Part shown: positions 8,335 through 16,654 of the stretch, in pieces | Numbering within the stretch: the first letter of the stretch is position 1 | How the letters are laid out: each line of letters opens with the position of its first letter | Origin: an uncultured Aquimarina sp. | GTDB taxonomy: Bacteria > Bacteroidota > Bacteroidia > Flavobacteriales > Flavobacteriaceae | Direction of reading: 5' to 3' | Assembly (NCBI RefSeq): GCF_947496855.1 | Contig: NZ_CANMED010000003.1 | Location: forward strand, 372,001-436,000 | DNA: 64,000 nucleotides | The notes under the pieces: model-generated | What the model was told of the DNA's origin: nothing | Database searches by the model: none | What the model saw: the letters and a program-made list of their open reading frames with translations, nothing else | Made by a program: the position numbers and the translations under genes

Positions 8335-10236
8335 TTAATTTAAAGTTATTCCTAATGAAGAAGATTCTATTATCGTATAGTACCAACGCTCTTGATTAGT
8401 TGTGTTAACATATTTTGTAATATCGTACATAAAATGAAAAAATTCCTGTACTCCTGGAATAACTTGGCATCCCGTTGACCAACCACTAACATTATCATCA
8501 ATTTCTTGACCTCCAAAATTATCGATAGTTGTAACTTCTTTTCCTTCTAAATCATTGGCTACTAATTTAACCGTGTTTTGAAATCTATTCTTCAAGTCTT
8601 TTGGTAAAACTGAATTTGTATCCCATACCGCAAAAGCATCTGTTATAGCATCCCAATCTGTTGTAGCTTTGTTAACTCTTTTATTGTAAGCATTGGTATC
8701 AGTAGTTTTTTGCACCACAGTTCTATCCAATTTGATTATCGTACCTTTACCAGGTTGTCCATCAACTTTAGCAAAGTTCTTTTCTTCGTTAAATTGTAAC
8801 TTAACGATACTTTCAAAAACTCCTTCCTTTTTTAATTCCGTTAAAACGTCTGCTACCGCTGTATCATCATAACTACTTTCTAAAGTACCATCATTTGCTT
8901 GTTTATGGTGATACATAAGTAATTTAACTGCATCTTTTTTATTACTTGCATATTTTGAACTTACATAAGTTTGGTAAGAACTAAGCTTAATAGTTTTTTC
9001 AACATTTTCTCCGTCTTTAACCTCTATCTTTTTATCTGCATCAGTAGAACCTAAAATACCAGATAAAGTAAAGTTTTTGGTGTAATTCTCGAGGTTTTTA
9101 TAACAAGTGATATCTTTAGGTTTATTTCCTGCTCCCCAATCTGATAAAATCTTGTAAATTTTCACTACTGTTAAATAAGCTTCCCTATCATCTCCATAAT
9201 ATGTATCCACATTATTTCGATTATAAGCCACTCCATAAGAATCAACTTCCGAAGGGATGCCTACTGGTTTTCTATTACTTATAAGTTTAAAATGTATATC
9301 TAAACCTTTGTCATTACTTTCTAATTTATTATCATCACTTTTCGGTTTCTTTCTATAAACATTTCTACTCCTAAAAGCAGGAATAATTACTTTCGACGAA
9401 ACAAACTTGTGTAAACCTAAAAACATGTTTGTGGTTTGCGGTAACATTTTACCATTATTTTTATTAATCTTCCAAGGCTCTGTAGTGGCTATATATTGTT
9501 GGGCTTTTTTGACTCCTCCATCTTTCCATGCTAAAATCATACTATCATTAAAGCCTACATCTTCGGTAGTTGAAGTCACCATTTCTCTCCTTATGGATAT
9601 TAAGTTCATTAGCCCATTTTCTTCTAACCATAACCCATTTCTCGCTAACATTAAGTTTTTAAGGAAATCATACAATTCCGTTTCACTTGCTGTTTGCAAA
9701 TTAATCATTGTAAAACTTTTACCATCATATTCCATTGCGGTATTATCTTCCTCTTTTAACAAATCCTCGTAAGTAGTTTCTAAAATATCAGAAGAAAAGT
9801 CCGTTTTCGCCTTACCATCTACATCTTTTAGGATATTCTCAATATTATCCGCCGGAGCATCAGCATAAGTAGTCTCAATAGCATATTTAGCTTGTTCATA
9901 AATTATAGCTTCTGTGGCCTCATCTGGTATGATCAAAATATCATCATCTGTCGGTATTCCTTTTAAATCTGTAGGTCTGGTATAGGTAAAATCATCATTT
10001 TTATCAGATAATAAATGCATAAAATGTACAATACCATTCCAATTAAAATGCTTTAATAAAAATTCGCGTACGTCTGTTGTTTTATGAACTTCAGATTTTT
10101 CATCTTCTCCTGCTCCTAATGTAAAAGTTATATCTTCACCTTCGCGAGTTACATCCCAAGGAAATGGTTCTATAACGGTTGGAAATTCTATACTTAAAAA
10201 CTTATCCTGAAAATTATCAAAAGTCGCTCTTCCCAT
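8335..10236 (-). CDS. Candidate T6SS effector with peptidoglycan-active (L,D-transpeptidase-like) motifs
   Basis: 633 aa, no signal peptide, acidic. It starts 3 bases after the Hcp gene, as Hcp-delivered cargo often does. Residues about 180-320 contain N-L-I-S-I-R-R (211-217), F-N-D-S (229-232), A-T-T-E-P-W (250-255) and L-D-I-H-F-K (312-317). The C-terminus has W-S-T-G-C-Q-V-I (586-593, Cys590). I know this order (N-x-x-x-I-R, TTxPx, IxxH, W-S-x-G-C-Q-V) from a family of Bacteroidetes/phage cell-wall hydrolases with a YkuD-like cysteine. Here the His motif and the Cys motif are separated by about 265 residues instead of a short stretch, which suggests a large insertion. The N-terminal 170 residues are unrecognised and may dock to Hcp. 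The catalytic assignment is from motif memory; the effector role is inferred from context. Confidence 0.6.
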   Translation of the reverse strand: MGRATFDNFQDKFLSIEFPTVIEPFPWDVTREGEDITFTLGAGEDEKSEVHKTTDVREFLLKHFNWNGIVHFMHLLSDKNDDFTYTRPTDLKGIPTDDDILIIPDEATEAIIYEQAKYAIETTYADAPADNIENILKDVDGKAKTDFSSDILETTYEDLLKEEDNTAMEYDGKSFTMINLQTASETELYDFLKNLMLARNGLWLEENGLMNLISIRREMVTSTTEDVGFNDSMILAWKDGGVKKAQQYIATTEPWKINKNNGKMLPQTTNMFLGLHKFVSSKVIIPAFRSRNVYRKKPKSDDNKLESNDKGLDIHFKLISNRKPVGIPSEVDSYGVAYNRNNVDTYYGDDREAYLTVVKIYKILSDWGAGNKPKDITCYKNLENYTKNFTLSGILGSTDADKKIEVKDGENVEKTIKLSSYQTYVSSKYASNKKDAVKLLMYHHKQANDGTLESSYDDTAVADVLTELKKEGVFESIVKLQFNEEKNFAKVDGQPGKGTIIKLDRTVVQKTTDTNAYNKRVNKATTDWDAITDAFAVWDTNSVLPKDLKNRFQNTVKLVANDLEGKEVTTIDNFGGQEIDDNVSGWSTGCQVIPGVQEFFHFMYDITKYVNTTNQERWYYTIIESSSLGITLN

Positions 10237-10239
10237 AAA

Positions 10240-10938
10240 TTAGTTTTCTTGTTTAACTGCTTTTAACTTTAACTTTGTATGATCTCCAGTGATACTAATA
10301 TTTCTAATAATATCATTTTCCATTCTTCTACCCTGATATTCATAGTCCATAGATTTATCATCCAAATCTATAGTTATACTCTCTCCAACGGCATCTTGCG
10401 TTTGGATTACTAAGTAAATTTCATCATCCACTTCGATCTCATCTTTTTCTAAAACTTCTCCTTCTTTATCTTCAAAATGATATCCTAAAAACTCCGGCTC
10501 CTTCTCCTCCCGCTCCGTAATCGGTGTTACATTCTCAAAAGGATTACTAGGGTTCCAGTTTTTTTCAAAAATCTGACCACGTACCTTCTGTATACCTGGT
10601 GATAATACCAATTCCATTTTTAACGGACTATTACCCTCTGCGTTAAATTTTTCTTCTAAATGAACGCAATGACAGTTCGCAAACTCGAAATCAAATAGTT
10701 TACTAAATCCATCTCGTTTATAAAAACGAACATATCCATTGTACATGCTATGGGTAGAAAACATCCAATCATAGAACAACTCATCATTCTTTGTGGATTC
10801 TATCAGCAAACGGATTTTACCATCTTGTATACTCGTTTTGGGACGACCATTGCTATCAATAAGTTGTTGATACAGAAATGTACTATCCAGCACATTTCGT
10901 TCTTGGTCATTAATACATAGTTTTGCCTGAAAGGCCAT
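10240..10938 (-). CDS. tssD: Type VI secretion tube protein TssD (Hcp), with C-terminal extension
   Basis: 232 aa. Residues 1-130 match the Bacteroidetes (T6SS subtype iii) TssD/Hcp family: M-A-F-x-A-K-L start, D-x-x-G-R-P at about 28-33, an L-x-I-E-S-T strand, V-R-F-Y-K-R-D at about 70-76, and an N-P-x-x motif before the end of the tube domain. Hcp forms the hexameric rings of the needle tube and carries small effectors in its lumen. Ordinary family members are about 130 aa; this one adds about 100 residues (acidic linker, then Y-L-V-I-Q-T and I-T-I-D-L), i.e. an 'evolved' Hcp. It is the first gene of the island, 3 bases before the effector. No other T6SS structural gene lies in the window, so this is an orphan module using machinery encoded elsewhere. 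Confidence 0.8.
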   Translation of the reverse strand: MAFQAKLCINDQERNVLDSTFLYQQLIDSNGRPKTSIQDGKIRLLIESTKNDELFYDWMFSTHSMYNGYVRFYKRDGFSKLFDFEFANCHCVHLEEKFNAEGNSPLKMELVLSPGIQKVRGQIFEKNWNPSNPFENVTPITEREEKEPEFLGYHFEDKEGEVLEKDEIEVDDEIYLVIQTQDAVGESITIDLDDKSMDYEYQGRRMENDIIRNISITGDHTKLKLKAVKQEN

Positions 10939-11395
10939 AAGCGTGATAATTTGGTATTCGTGAGAGAAAAATATTAAAAATAACGTTCACAAACGCTAAC
11001 ACTGTTATTATTTCGACGTAGGGATATTTTCCCGTGATGAAAAGTATGATTATTACTATAATAGTTATACTGTAAGAACATTGTTTTCAATCTCAAAAAT
11101 AGCTGAATTATTTTTGCTCCTATATTGAATCATTAAAAATGACCGATAATCAATGTTTTACCTTCATAGAAAGGTCATACAACACTCTAACAAGACTAAA
11201 ACCTAACCCGATTACAGAAAAAAGTGGTACTCGCCTATAAAATTATTACCATCAATGGACTGACAACATCAAAGTTCATGATTCATTACCCCTTAATTTC
11301 CCTTGAAATAGCTAGCAAGTTTTATGATAATTTTGATCTGGAAACATTACAGATATAGTTATATTCGTAGCTATATCTGATTGTAACCCATTATT
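10939..11395. other. Intergenic region between divergent genes, with a stem-loop
   Basis: 457 bp without a gene. It must hold the promoter of the minus-strand Hcp operon and that of the serine hydrolase. No exact TAnnTTTG element is obvious; a near match (one base too long) lies at about 10992-11000 on the minus strand. A perfect 9-bp inverted repeat sits just before the serine hydrolase (11350-11358 with 11371-11379). Confidence 0.4.
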
Positions 11396-12490
11396 ATGAA
11401 AAGCATAATAAACTTAATAATTTTAGCACTATTCATAAGTACTCTATGTTATGGACAACATACTTATGAATATTATCCTCCAAAAGAACTTGGTGACGGA
11501 TGGGAAACGAACAACCTAAAATCACAGCAGATTGACACAGTATTGATTTATAAGTTATTTAACCAAATAAAAAATAGAGAAAATAAACTCCATAGTGTTT
11601 TATTGGTAAAAAATAACCAACTCATTATCGAGGAGTATTTTAATGGGCACTCAGCAGAGAAACCACACGACCTTCGTTCTACAACTAAAAGTATTAGAGC
11701 AATTTTAATGGGAATCGCAATTGATAAGGGATTTGTTGAGGATGTTAATGATCCAATATCAAAATACCTTAAAGACCCAATACCAAATAAAAATCGTGAC
11801 AGAAGAAAAGAGCAGATTACAATTAAGCATCTTTTAACTATGTCTAGTGGACTTGACTGTAACGATTGGAACAAAAAATCAAAAGGACAAGAAGACAAAG
11901 TTTATAGAAAAAAAGACTGGCTCCAATATACACTTGATCTGCCAATGATAAATGATCCTGGAACAGTATCGAATTACTGTTCGATGGGTGCGATTTTGAT
12001 AGTAGAAATAATAAGTCAAGCTTCAGGAATGACCATTGATAAATTCGCTGATAATTACTTATTCAATTTATTGGGAATTACAAACGTGAATTGGGGGCAC
12101 ACCTCAGACAAAAAGGTAATACCTTCTGGAAAAAGATTGTATATGACCTCACGAGATATCGCTAAAATTGGACAACTGATTCTTAATCAAGGAACATGGA
12201 AAGGAAAACAGATTGTGTCTGAGAAATGGGTCAATGAAGCTACCACACCAAAAACAAAAATTACTGGAATTGACTATGGCTATTTTTGGTGGAATATCCC
12301 ATTTAACATAAACAAAAAAGCGGTCGTTGCCAAAACAGCAACTGGAAATGGTGGGCAATATATTATGGTAATCCCCGAGATTGACATGGTTGCTGTCTTT
12401 ACTGGGGGCGCTTATAATTCACAAGAGGATAAATTGCCTTTTGCGATAATGAAAGACATCTTCCTACCTACGTTTTTCAATGAAAAATAA
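11396..12490 (+). CDS. Serine hydrolase of the beta-lactamase/penicillin-binding (class C) family
   Basis: 364 aa, close to the family norm. A signal peptide (residues 1-20, ending C-Y-G-Q) exports it. The S-x-x-K nucleophile motif is S95-T-T-K98. The second motif is Y194-C-S, where most members have Y-x-N. The third box is replaced by G-N-G-G (317-320), as usual in the esterase-like branch. These enzymes hydrolyse esters or D-amino-acid peptides, and true beta-lactam activity is uncommon in this branch. It is monocistronic, divergent from the Hcp operon and flanked by stem-loop-rich gaps. Substrate unknown. Confidence 0.8.
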   Translation: MKSIINLIILALFISTLCYGQHTYEYYPPKELGDGWETNNLKSQQIDTVLIYKLFNQIKNRENKLHSVLLVKNNQLIIEEYFNGHSAEKPHDLRSTTKSIRAILMGIAIDKGFVEDVNDPISKYLKDPIPNKNRDRRKEQITIKHLLTMSSGLDCNDWNKKSKGQEDKVYRKKDWLQYTLDLPMINDPGTVSNYCSMGAILIVEIISQASGMTIDKFADNYLFNLLGITNVNWGHTSDKKVIPSGKRLYMTSRDIAKIGQLILNQGTWKGKQIVSEKWVNEATTPKTKITGIDYGYFWWNIPFNINKKAVVAKTATGNGGQYIMVIPEIDMVAVFTGGAYNSQEDKLPFAIMKDIFLPTFFNEK

Positions 12491-12644
12491 GAAAAGATAA
12501 CAAAAGTTATAATTACTACAGGCTACAACCTCCGGCTAAACAAAATTTACAGCCTTGTAATTCATTTGATAAAATTTGGATATCAAATTTCTTCTGTGAT
12601 TGCCGACAAAAAAGGATATACATATATAACTTTGTTCAGAACGC

Positions 12645-12692
12645 ATTACTAGCTATATTCGTTAAGATATATAGTTGTTGTATGCTAGTAAT
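12645..12692. other. Intergenic inverted repeat
   Basis: A perfect 9-bp inverted repeat (12645-12653 with 12684-12692) with a 30-base loop lies between the serine hydrolase and the SUKH gene. The 12491-12746 gap holds no gene. The loop shares the short string TATATTCGT with the stem-loop before the serine hydrolase, suggesting related spacer elements. Confidence 0.3.
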
Positions 12693-12746
12693 AGGAATCT
12701 ATTATAGGAGAATGGATAAGAAAATGTAAAACAGTTACTTTTAAAA

Positions 12747-13352
12747 ATGAATACTACAGTAGAAAAATATATACTAGGACTCAAGCAAGCATATTTTGAT
12801 AACAATTCGAAAGAATCATGGGAACATTTTGAAAAAACTAAAGATGGAGCGAGTAAAGAGGATATAAAAAAGCTTACACAAATATATCAGGATATTCCCG
12901 ATGAGTTAATAGGTATGATCGAATATGTTGATGGCACATATTGGAGAGCGTATGCAGGAGAGAAAATCACTTTTTATTTCCTAGGTTCTGATATGTATGA
13001 ATATCCATATTATCTATTATCATCCAAACAGATGATTGAAAATCAGCATCAAGCCATTGAATATTATGCTGATTATATTGAAAGAAAACATGAAGAGGTA
13101 GCCATCGATGATAAAATCACCAATGATGTAAATAAAATCAAATGGCTTCATTTTTCCGATTGTATGAATAATGGTGGCACCTCTCAATTATTTATAGATT
13201 TTAGTCCATCAACTAAAGGAAAGAAAGGGCAAATTGTAAGGTTCTTGCACGATCCAGATGAATTTAAAGTAATTGCGGATAGTTTTGAGACCTATTTAAA
13301 GATGCTAATGGATGCCAAATATAATTTTATCGATGAAGATATATTAGACTGA
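12747..13352 (+). CDS. SMI1/KNR4 (SUKH) family protein
   Basis: 201 aa, no signal peptide, cytoplasmic. It has the features of the SUKH superfamily: an N-terminal helix pair, I-P-D-E-L at about 52-56, Y-W-R-A-Y in the first strands, and a C-terminal G-Q-I-V-R-F-L-H-D-P-D-E-F then S-F-E-T-Y-L-K-M-L. Bacterial SUKH proteins are commonly immunity proteins against secreted nuclease or deaminase toxins, but some are housekeeping. No partner toxin is next to it. It could be an orphan immunity gene belonging to the accessory region around the T6SS island. Confidence 0.7.
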   Translation: MNTTVEKYILGLKQAYFDNNSKESWEHFEKTKDGASKEDIKKLTQIYQDIPDELIGMIEYVDGTYWRAYAGEKITFYFLGSDMYEYPYYLLSSKQMIENQHQAIEYYADYIERKHEEVAIDDKITNDVNKIKWLHFSDCMNNGGTSQLFIDFSPSTKGKKGQIVRFLHDPDEFKVIADSFETYLKMLMDAKYNFIDEDILD

Positions 13353-13459
13353 ACCAGATAAAAATAGAAGTTCGAGATGTATATATCATGAAAACAGATC
13401 TATACGAACTTAACTATCAAAAAGGGTTTTCGAATATTTAAAAGGGCAAATATTAATTT

Positions 13460-14587
13460 ATGAATTTAATTTTAGATTTCTTTTTAGTGGGAGGTATTTT
13501 CACCATTTCTATAATTATACTTCAACTATTAAGAATAAAAAACAAAGAACTACCTCAAAAAATATTAATTGTACTTTTTTTTCTTCTCTTTTCTGTTGCC
13601 TTCTATTTTTATGCATTGTTACATGACATTGTTTGGCTGATCAGGCTTTTCTTTTTACCTAATGACATGACTATCGTGATGCTAGGCCCCTTATTATTCT
13701 TATATGTAAAATCGTTATTCTTAGAAGAAGAAAATTTAGTAAAGAATACATTAGTTCATTTTATACCCGCATTCCTATTTGCCATTAGTATTACAATTCC
13801 AACCATACTATTCAATATCTTAAGGATAGATGAACTTGCATATACGCATACTGATTTGATTCGCTCTATTATAAGAATTGATAATCTATATTTCCTGTTA
13901 TATTTATTTATATCATTAGGGTTATTATCAAAATATAGAAAGCTAACAAAATACAAATATTCGAATCTAACACACTATGACTTTAATTGGATTAAGATTA
14001 TGCTTTTGTCAGCTATAGGCATTATTAGTGTTGATTTAGGGATTAAGGTATATGAATCATTTTATGGTAATTTTATATGGAATACAGACTTTCTAGTTGT
14101 ATTAGCTATGATCACCCTAGTCATTTACTTAGGTTATTATGGTATACATCAATCCAAAGTATTATTGCCGTCTTTTTTATTACATAATGAGGTAGCATCT
14201 GAAATTAGTAAGGCAAAAAACAAAACAATTTCGGCCGCAAAAAAAGAAGCATTCGAAACCTTAAAGAACAAACTTGAATTTGTTTTAGATACAGACCAAA
14301 CCTATTTAGATCAAGATTTAACTTTGGGAAAATTAGCACAAAAAATTTCGACAACAGATAAGATACTTTCTACCATGTTAAATCAATATATGAATACTAC
14401 ATTCTATGATTTGATAAATAAATATCGCGTACAAGCAGTAAAAGAAAAAATAAACTTAGATACATACAAAAATTACAACCTCTTTGGAATCGCTTGCGAA
14501 TGTGGTTTTAAATCAAGAACCAGTTTTAACAGAATTTTCAAAAAAGAAACTGGACTTCCTCCTTCTGAGTATAAAAAAGTATGTTAG
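13460..14587 (+). CDS. Membrane-anchored AraC-family transcriptional regulator
   Basis: 375 aa. The N-terminal 240 residues form about seven hydrophobic helices. They are followed by a cytoplasmic linker and a C-terminal AraC-type double helix-turn-helix (about 275-375), with L-x-x-L-A-x-x-I-S near 290-305 and the signature G-x-x-S-x-x-x-F-N-R-x-F-K-x-x-x-G at the end (F-K-S-R-T-S-F-N-R-I-F-K-K-E-T-G). This 7TM-AraC layout is common in Bacteroidetes and is thought to sense signals in the membrane. The downstream gene, a small barrel-like protein 109 bp away, may be its target. Ligand unknown. Confidence 0.8.
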   Translation: MNLILDFFLVGGIFTISIIILQLLRIKNKELPQKILIVLFFLLFSVAFYFYALLHDIVWLIRLFFLPNDMTIVMLGPLLFLYVKSLFLEEENLVKNTLVHFIPAFLFAISITIPTILFNILRIDELAYTHTDLIRSIIRIDNLYFLLYLFISLGLLSKYRKLTKYKYSNLTHYDFNWIKIMLLSAIGIISVDLGIKVYESFYGNFIWNTDFLVVLAMITLVIYLGYYGIHQSKVLLPSFLLHNEVASEISKAKNKTISAAKKEAFETLKNKLEFVLDTDQTYLDQDLTLGKLAQKISTTDKILSTMLNQYMNTTFYDLINKYRVQAVKEKINLDTYKNYNLFGIACECGFKSRTSFNRIFKKETGLPPSEYKKVC

Positions 14588-14696
14588 TAAAGTAGCGTTA
14601 TCTTTTTTAACATATTATAACATACCAATGCTTCTATTGGTCAATCTAAATCCTTATAAATTCATTGATTTGTGGCTAACTTAATAAAAAGTAACA

Positions 14697-15287
14697 ATGA
14701 TAAAAAAAACCGTATTGACCTTATTTTTTTGTGTTATTACACTAAGCGCAATGTCACAAATTACAACTGATAAAAAACAAGATCCAAGTGTAGAAAAATC
14801 AATTTTTGGTATTCAAACAGGGTTTGCTGGAATATGGGTTTACAATGAATTTAAACTCTTAAACCAAATTGCATTGCGAGTCGAATTAGGTTTGGATGCC
14901 TATGATAATGATGATTTTTACCCAGATGCTGGTTTCTTGTTCGTAACTTCTACTTCTATTGAACCACGCTGGTACTACAACCTCAATAAGCGTAGTAATA
15001 AATCAAAGCGAATAGATGGTAACAGTGGTAATTTCTTTGCACTTAAAACAACCTTACGCCTGGATGATCTACTTATCGATTTTGGAGGCGATGATACTGC
15101 AAAAATAGTATCTAACCTATCTATAATTCCTACTTGGGGGATTAGGCGGAATATAGGTAAGCATTTTAATTATGAAACCGGAATTGGGGTAGGTTACATT
15201 CATTACTTTTCTGAAAATTCTGGATTTACAAAAAACAAAGGTGAAGCTGCTATAAACTTACACCTGCGCATTGGATATCAATTTTAG
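14697..15287 (+). CDS. Predicted small outer-membrane beta-barrel protein
   Basis: 196 aa with a signal peptide (1-20, ending S-A-M-S-Q). The mature part shows alternating hydrophobic strands, short turns and a C-terminal aromatic end (L-R-I-G-Y-Q-F), typical of 8-strand outer-membrane barrels. It follows the AraC-type regulator in the same direction. Specific function unknown. Confidence 0.6.
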   Translation: MIKKTVLTLFFCVITLSAMSQITTDKKQDPSVEKSIFGIQTGFAGIWVYNEFKLLNQIALRVELGLDAYDNDDFYPDAGFLFVTSTSIEPRWYYNLNKRSNKSKRIDGNSGNFFALKTTLRLDDLLIDFGGDDTAKIVSNLSIIPTWGIRRNIGKHFNYETGIGVGYIHYFSENSGFTKNKGEAAINLHLRIGYQF

Positions 15288-15400
15288 TAGTAAAAAATTA
15301 TTCGCCATTTTGCTATATAACACTATGCAAGACTCTTTAGCTTTGAAGTTAATTTAATTAGATATAAACATCAAATTTTCTCTTCATTTGCTTATAAAAA

Positions 15401-15477
15401 TGGATTCTGGTCCGCACTAGAATAACAAAAACCTAAAAAAAGGTAAAAATTTGTCTTTCTGGTACAGGCCAGAATCC
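15401..15477. repeat. Pair of inverted REP-like units forming a hairpin
   Basis: TGGATTCTGG at 15401-15410 and its complement at 15468-15477 are the ends of two roughly 25-bp units (15401-15426 and 15453-15477) in opposite orientation. They differ at several positions and could form a long hairpin. A related single unit lies at 54634-54660. The rest of the 15288-15585 gap holds nothing I can identify. Confidence 0.6.
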
Positions 15478-15585
15478 AAAATAATAGTTTAAAGTTTAAA
15501 TACGATTACTCTTTTTAGAGATATTGTTATATTAGTAACTGTATGTGATTTTTATCGATGATACAACTAAGCTAAACAAAAACTA

Positions 15586-16044
15586 ATGAATGCCGAACAA
15601 AAAAAGAGTAAAAAAACTTTCGATTTGAAGAATCGAAAAATAATAATAAAGAAAAATCATTTTTTATTTGTACTTCTTTTTACATCTCTTTTGATCAATT
15701 CCCAATCTACAGATAATAATCAAAGTACAACAAAAATGGATTATCAATACGGCACGAACATAAAAGTAAATATTAATGAAGAAATACAATTCGAAGATGG
15801 CTTATCAATATTATTAAAATATTTTACCCATAAACATCCCTATGTCAATGGCCCAACAAAAGCAACAGCATATATAATACTTTCTAAAAATAAATTAATT
15901 GAAGAAGAATCACTTTCTATTCATGGAATTGAAGGTAAACCTGATATACATTATGATTCTTTACTTTGGGATAAATATGAGTTTCATTTAAAAGTATTTA
16001 ATTATAATGAATCAATAGAAATCATTATTACAGAAAGGAAATAA
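15586..16044 (+). CDS. Exported hypothetical protein
   Basis: 152 aa. A long basic N-terminus (about 24 residues rich in Lys) precedes a hydrophobic segment (about 25-38) ending near N-S-Q-S, so it is either a signal peptide with an extended n-region or a gene whose start lies further in. The remainder is a small beta-rich domain of about 110 residues. No family recognised. It stands alone, between the inverted REP pair and a gap with a 9-bp inverted repeat. Confidence 0.45.
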   Translation: MNAEQKKSKKTFDLKNRKIIIKKNHFLFVLLFTSLLINSQSTDNNQSTTKMDYQYGTNIKVNINEEIQFEDGLSILLKYFTHKHPYVNGPTKATAYIILSKNKLIEEESLSIHGIEGKPDIHYDSLLWDKYEFHLKVFNYNESIEIIITERK

Positions 16045-16138
16045 TAAAGTCTCACACTTAGTACTAACCTTATTATCAATATATTGTATACATGGTTATG
16101 TTCGTATCAGCATATCAAGGTTAGCAAATTTTAAAAAA

Positions 16139-16600
16139 ATGCTGGAAAGTCTATTTGTCGAAAACAAAAAAGCTCCTATAAAAACGGTTATCTACTATTC
16201 AAAATCTAGTAGTCTATTCAATGTGATATTTTCTATACTATTTTTGATTTTTGGGATCTATGTCTTTTTTTATTTAAGCTACTTAATAGGTATTGGATTC
16301 ATTGCGATATCAGTTTATGGAATAAGAAACAATTACAAACTTACAAAAGATAATAGTGTTCAACTTATTCTCTCTAAAGAAGGTATTGGCTATAAAGGAG
16401 CTCGCATCAAAAAATGGTCAGAAATAAAAAACGAGAACATCATTTTTGAGCCTTCCTCCACCGGAAGAAAATCACAGTATTATCTGAGCTACGATCATAG
16501 AAACAGGAACGAGAAAATACTCATCAATGAACTTGACATCAGTACACAAAGACTCAGTTACCTTCTAAAAATATATAGAAAACGGAGTGAGAAAAATTAA
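16139..16600 (+). CDS. Small two-helix membrane protein
   Basis: 153 aa. A cytoplasmic N-terminus (1-25) is followed by two adjacent transmembrane helices (about 27-44 and 47-62), then a soluble C-terminal domain of about 90 residues with strands. This resembles the two-helix plus PH-like layout of many Bacteroidetes hypothetical proteins. Function unknown. The gap before it (16045-16138) contains an inverted repeat AACCTT...AAGGTT. Confidence 0.5.
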   Translation: MLESLFVENKKAPIKTVIYYSKSSSLFNVIFSILFLIFGIYVFFYLSYLIGIGFIAISVYGIRNNYKLTKDNSVQLILSKEGIGYKGARIKKWSEIKNENIIFEPSSTGRKSQYYLSYDHRNRNEKILINELDISTQRLSYLLKIYRKRSEKN

Positions 16601-16654
16601 AACTCGTGTACATAAAGGTTTATACTTTCAGAAAAGCTCGTGAATTTTATAATT

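Noticed and set aside
9407..9772. 121-codon plus-strand frame inside the effector gene
   Set aside because: Shadow frame with no start context and no protein-like features; the effector frame carries the motifs.
1655..10938. A full T6SS locus
   Set aside because: No sheath, baseplate, VgrG, ClpV or membrane-complex gene is present; only Hcp and cargo-type genes.
11396..12490. True class C beta-lactamase resistance gene
   Set aside because: The second motif is Y-C-S and the KTG box is G-N-G-G, as in esterase-like relatives; resistance cannot be claimed.
13388..13438. A 16-codon frame after the SUKH gene
   Set aside because: Too short, no ribosome-binding site and no leader pattern.
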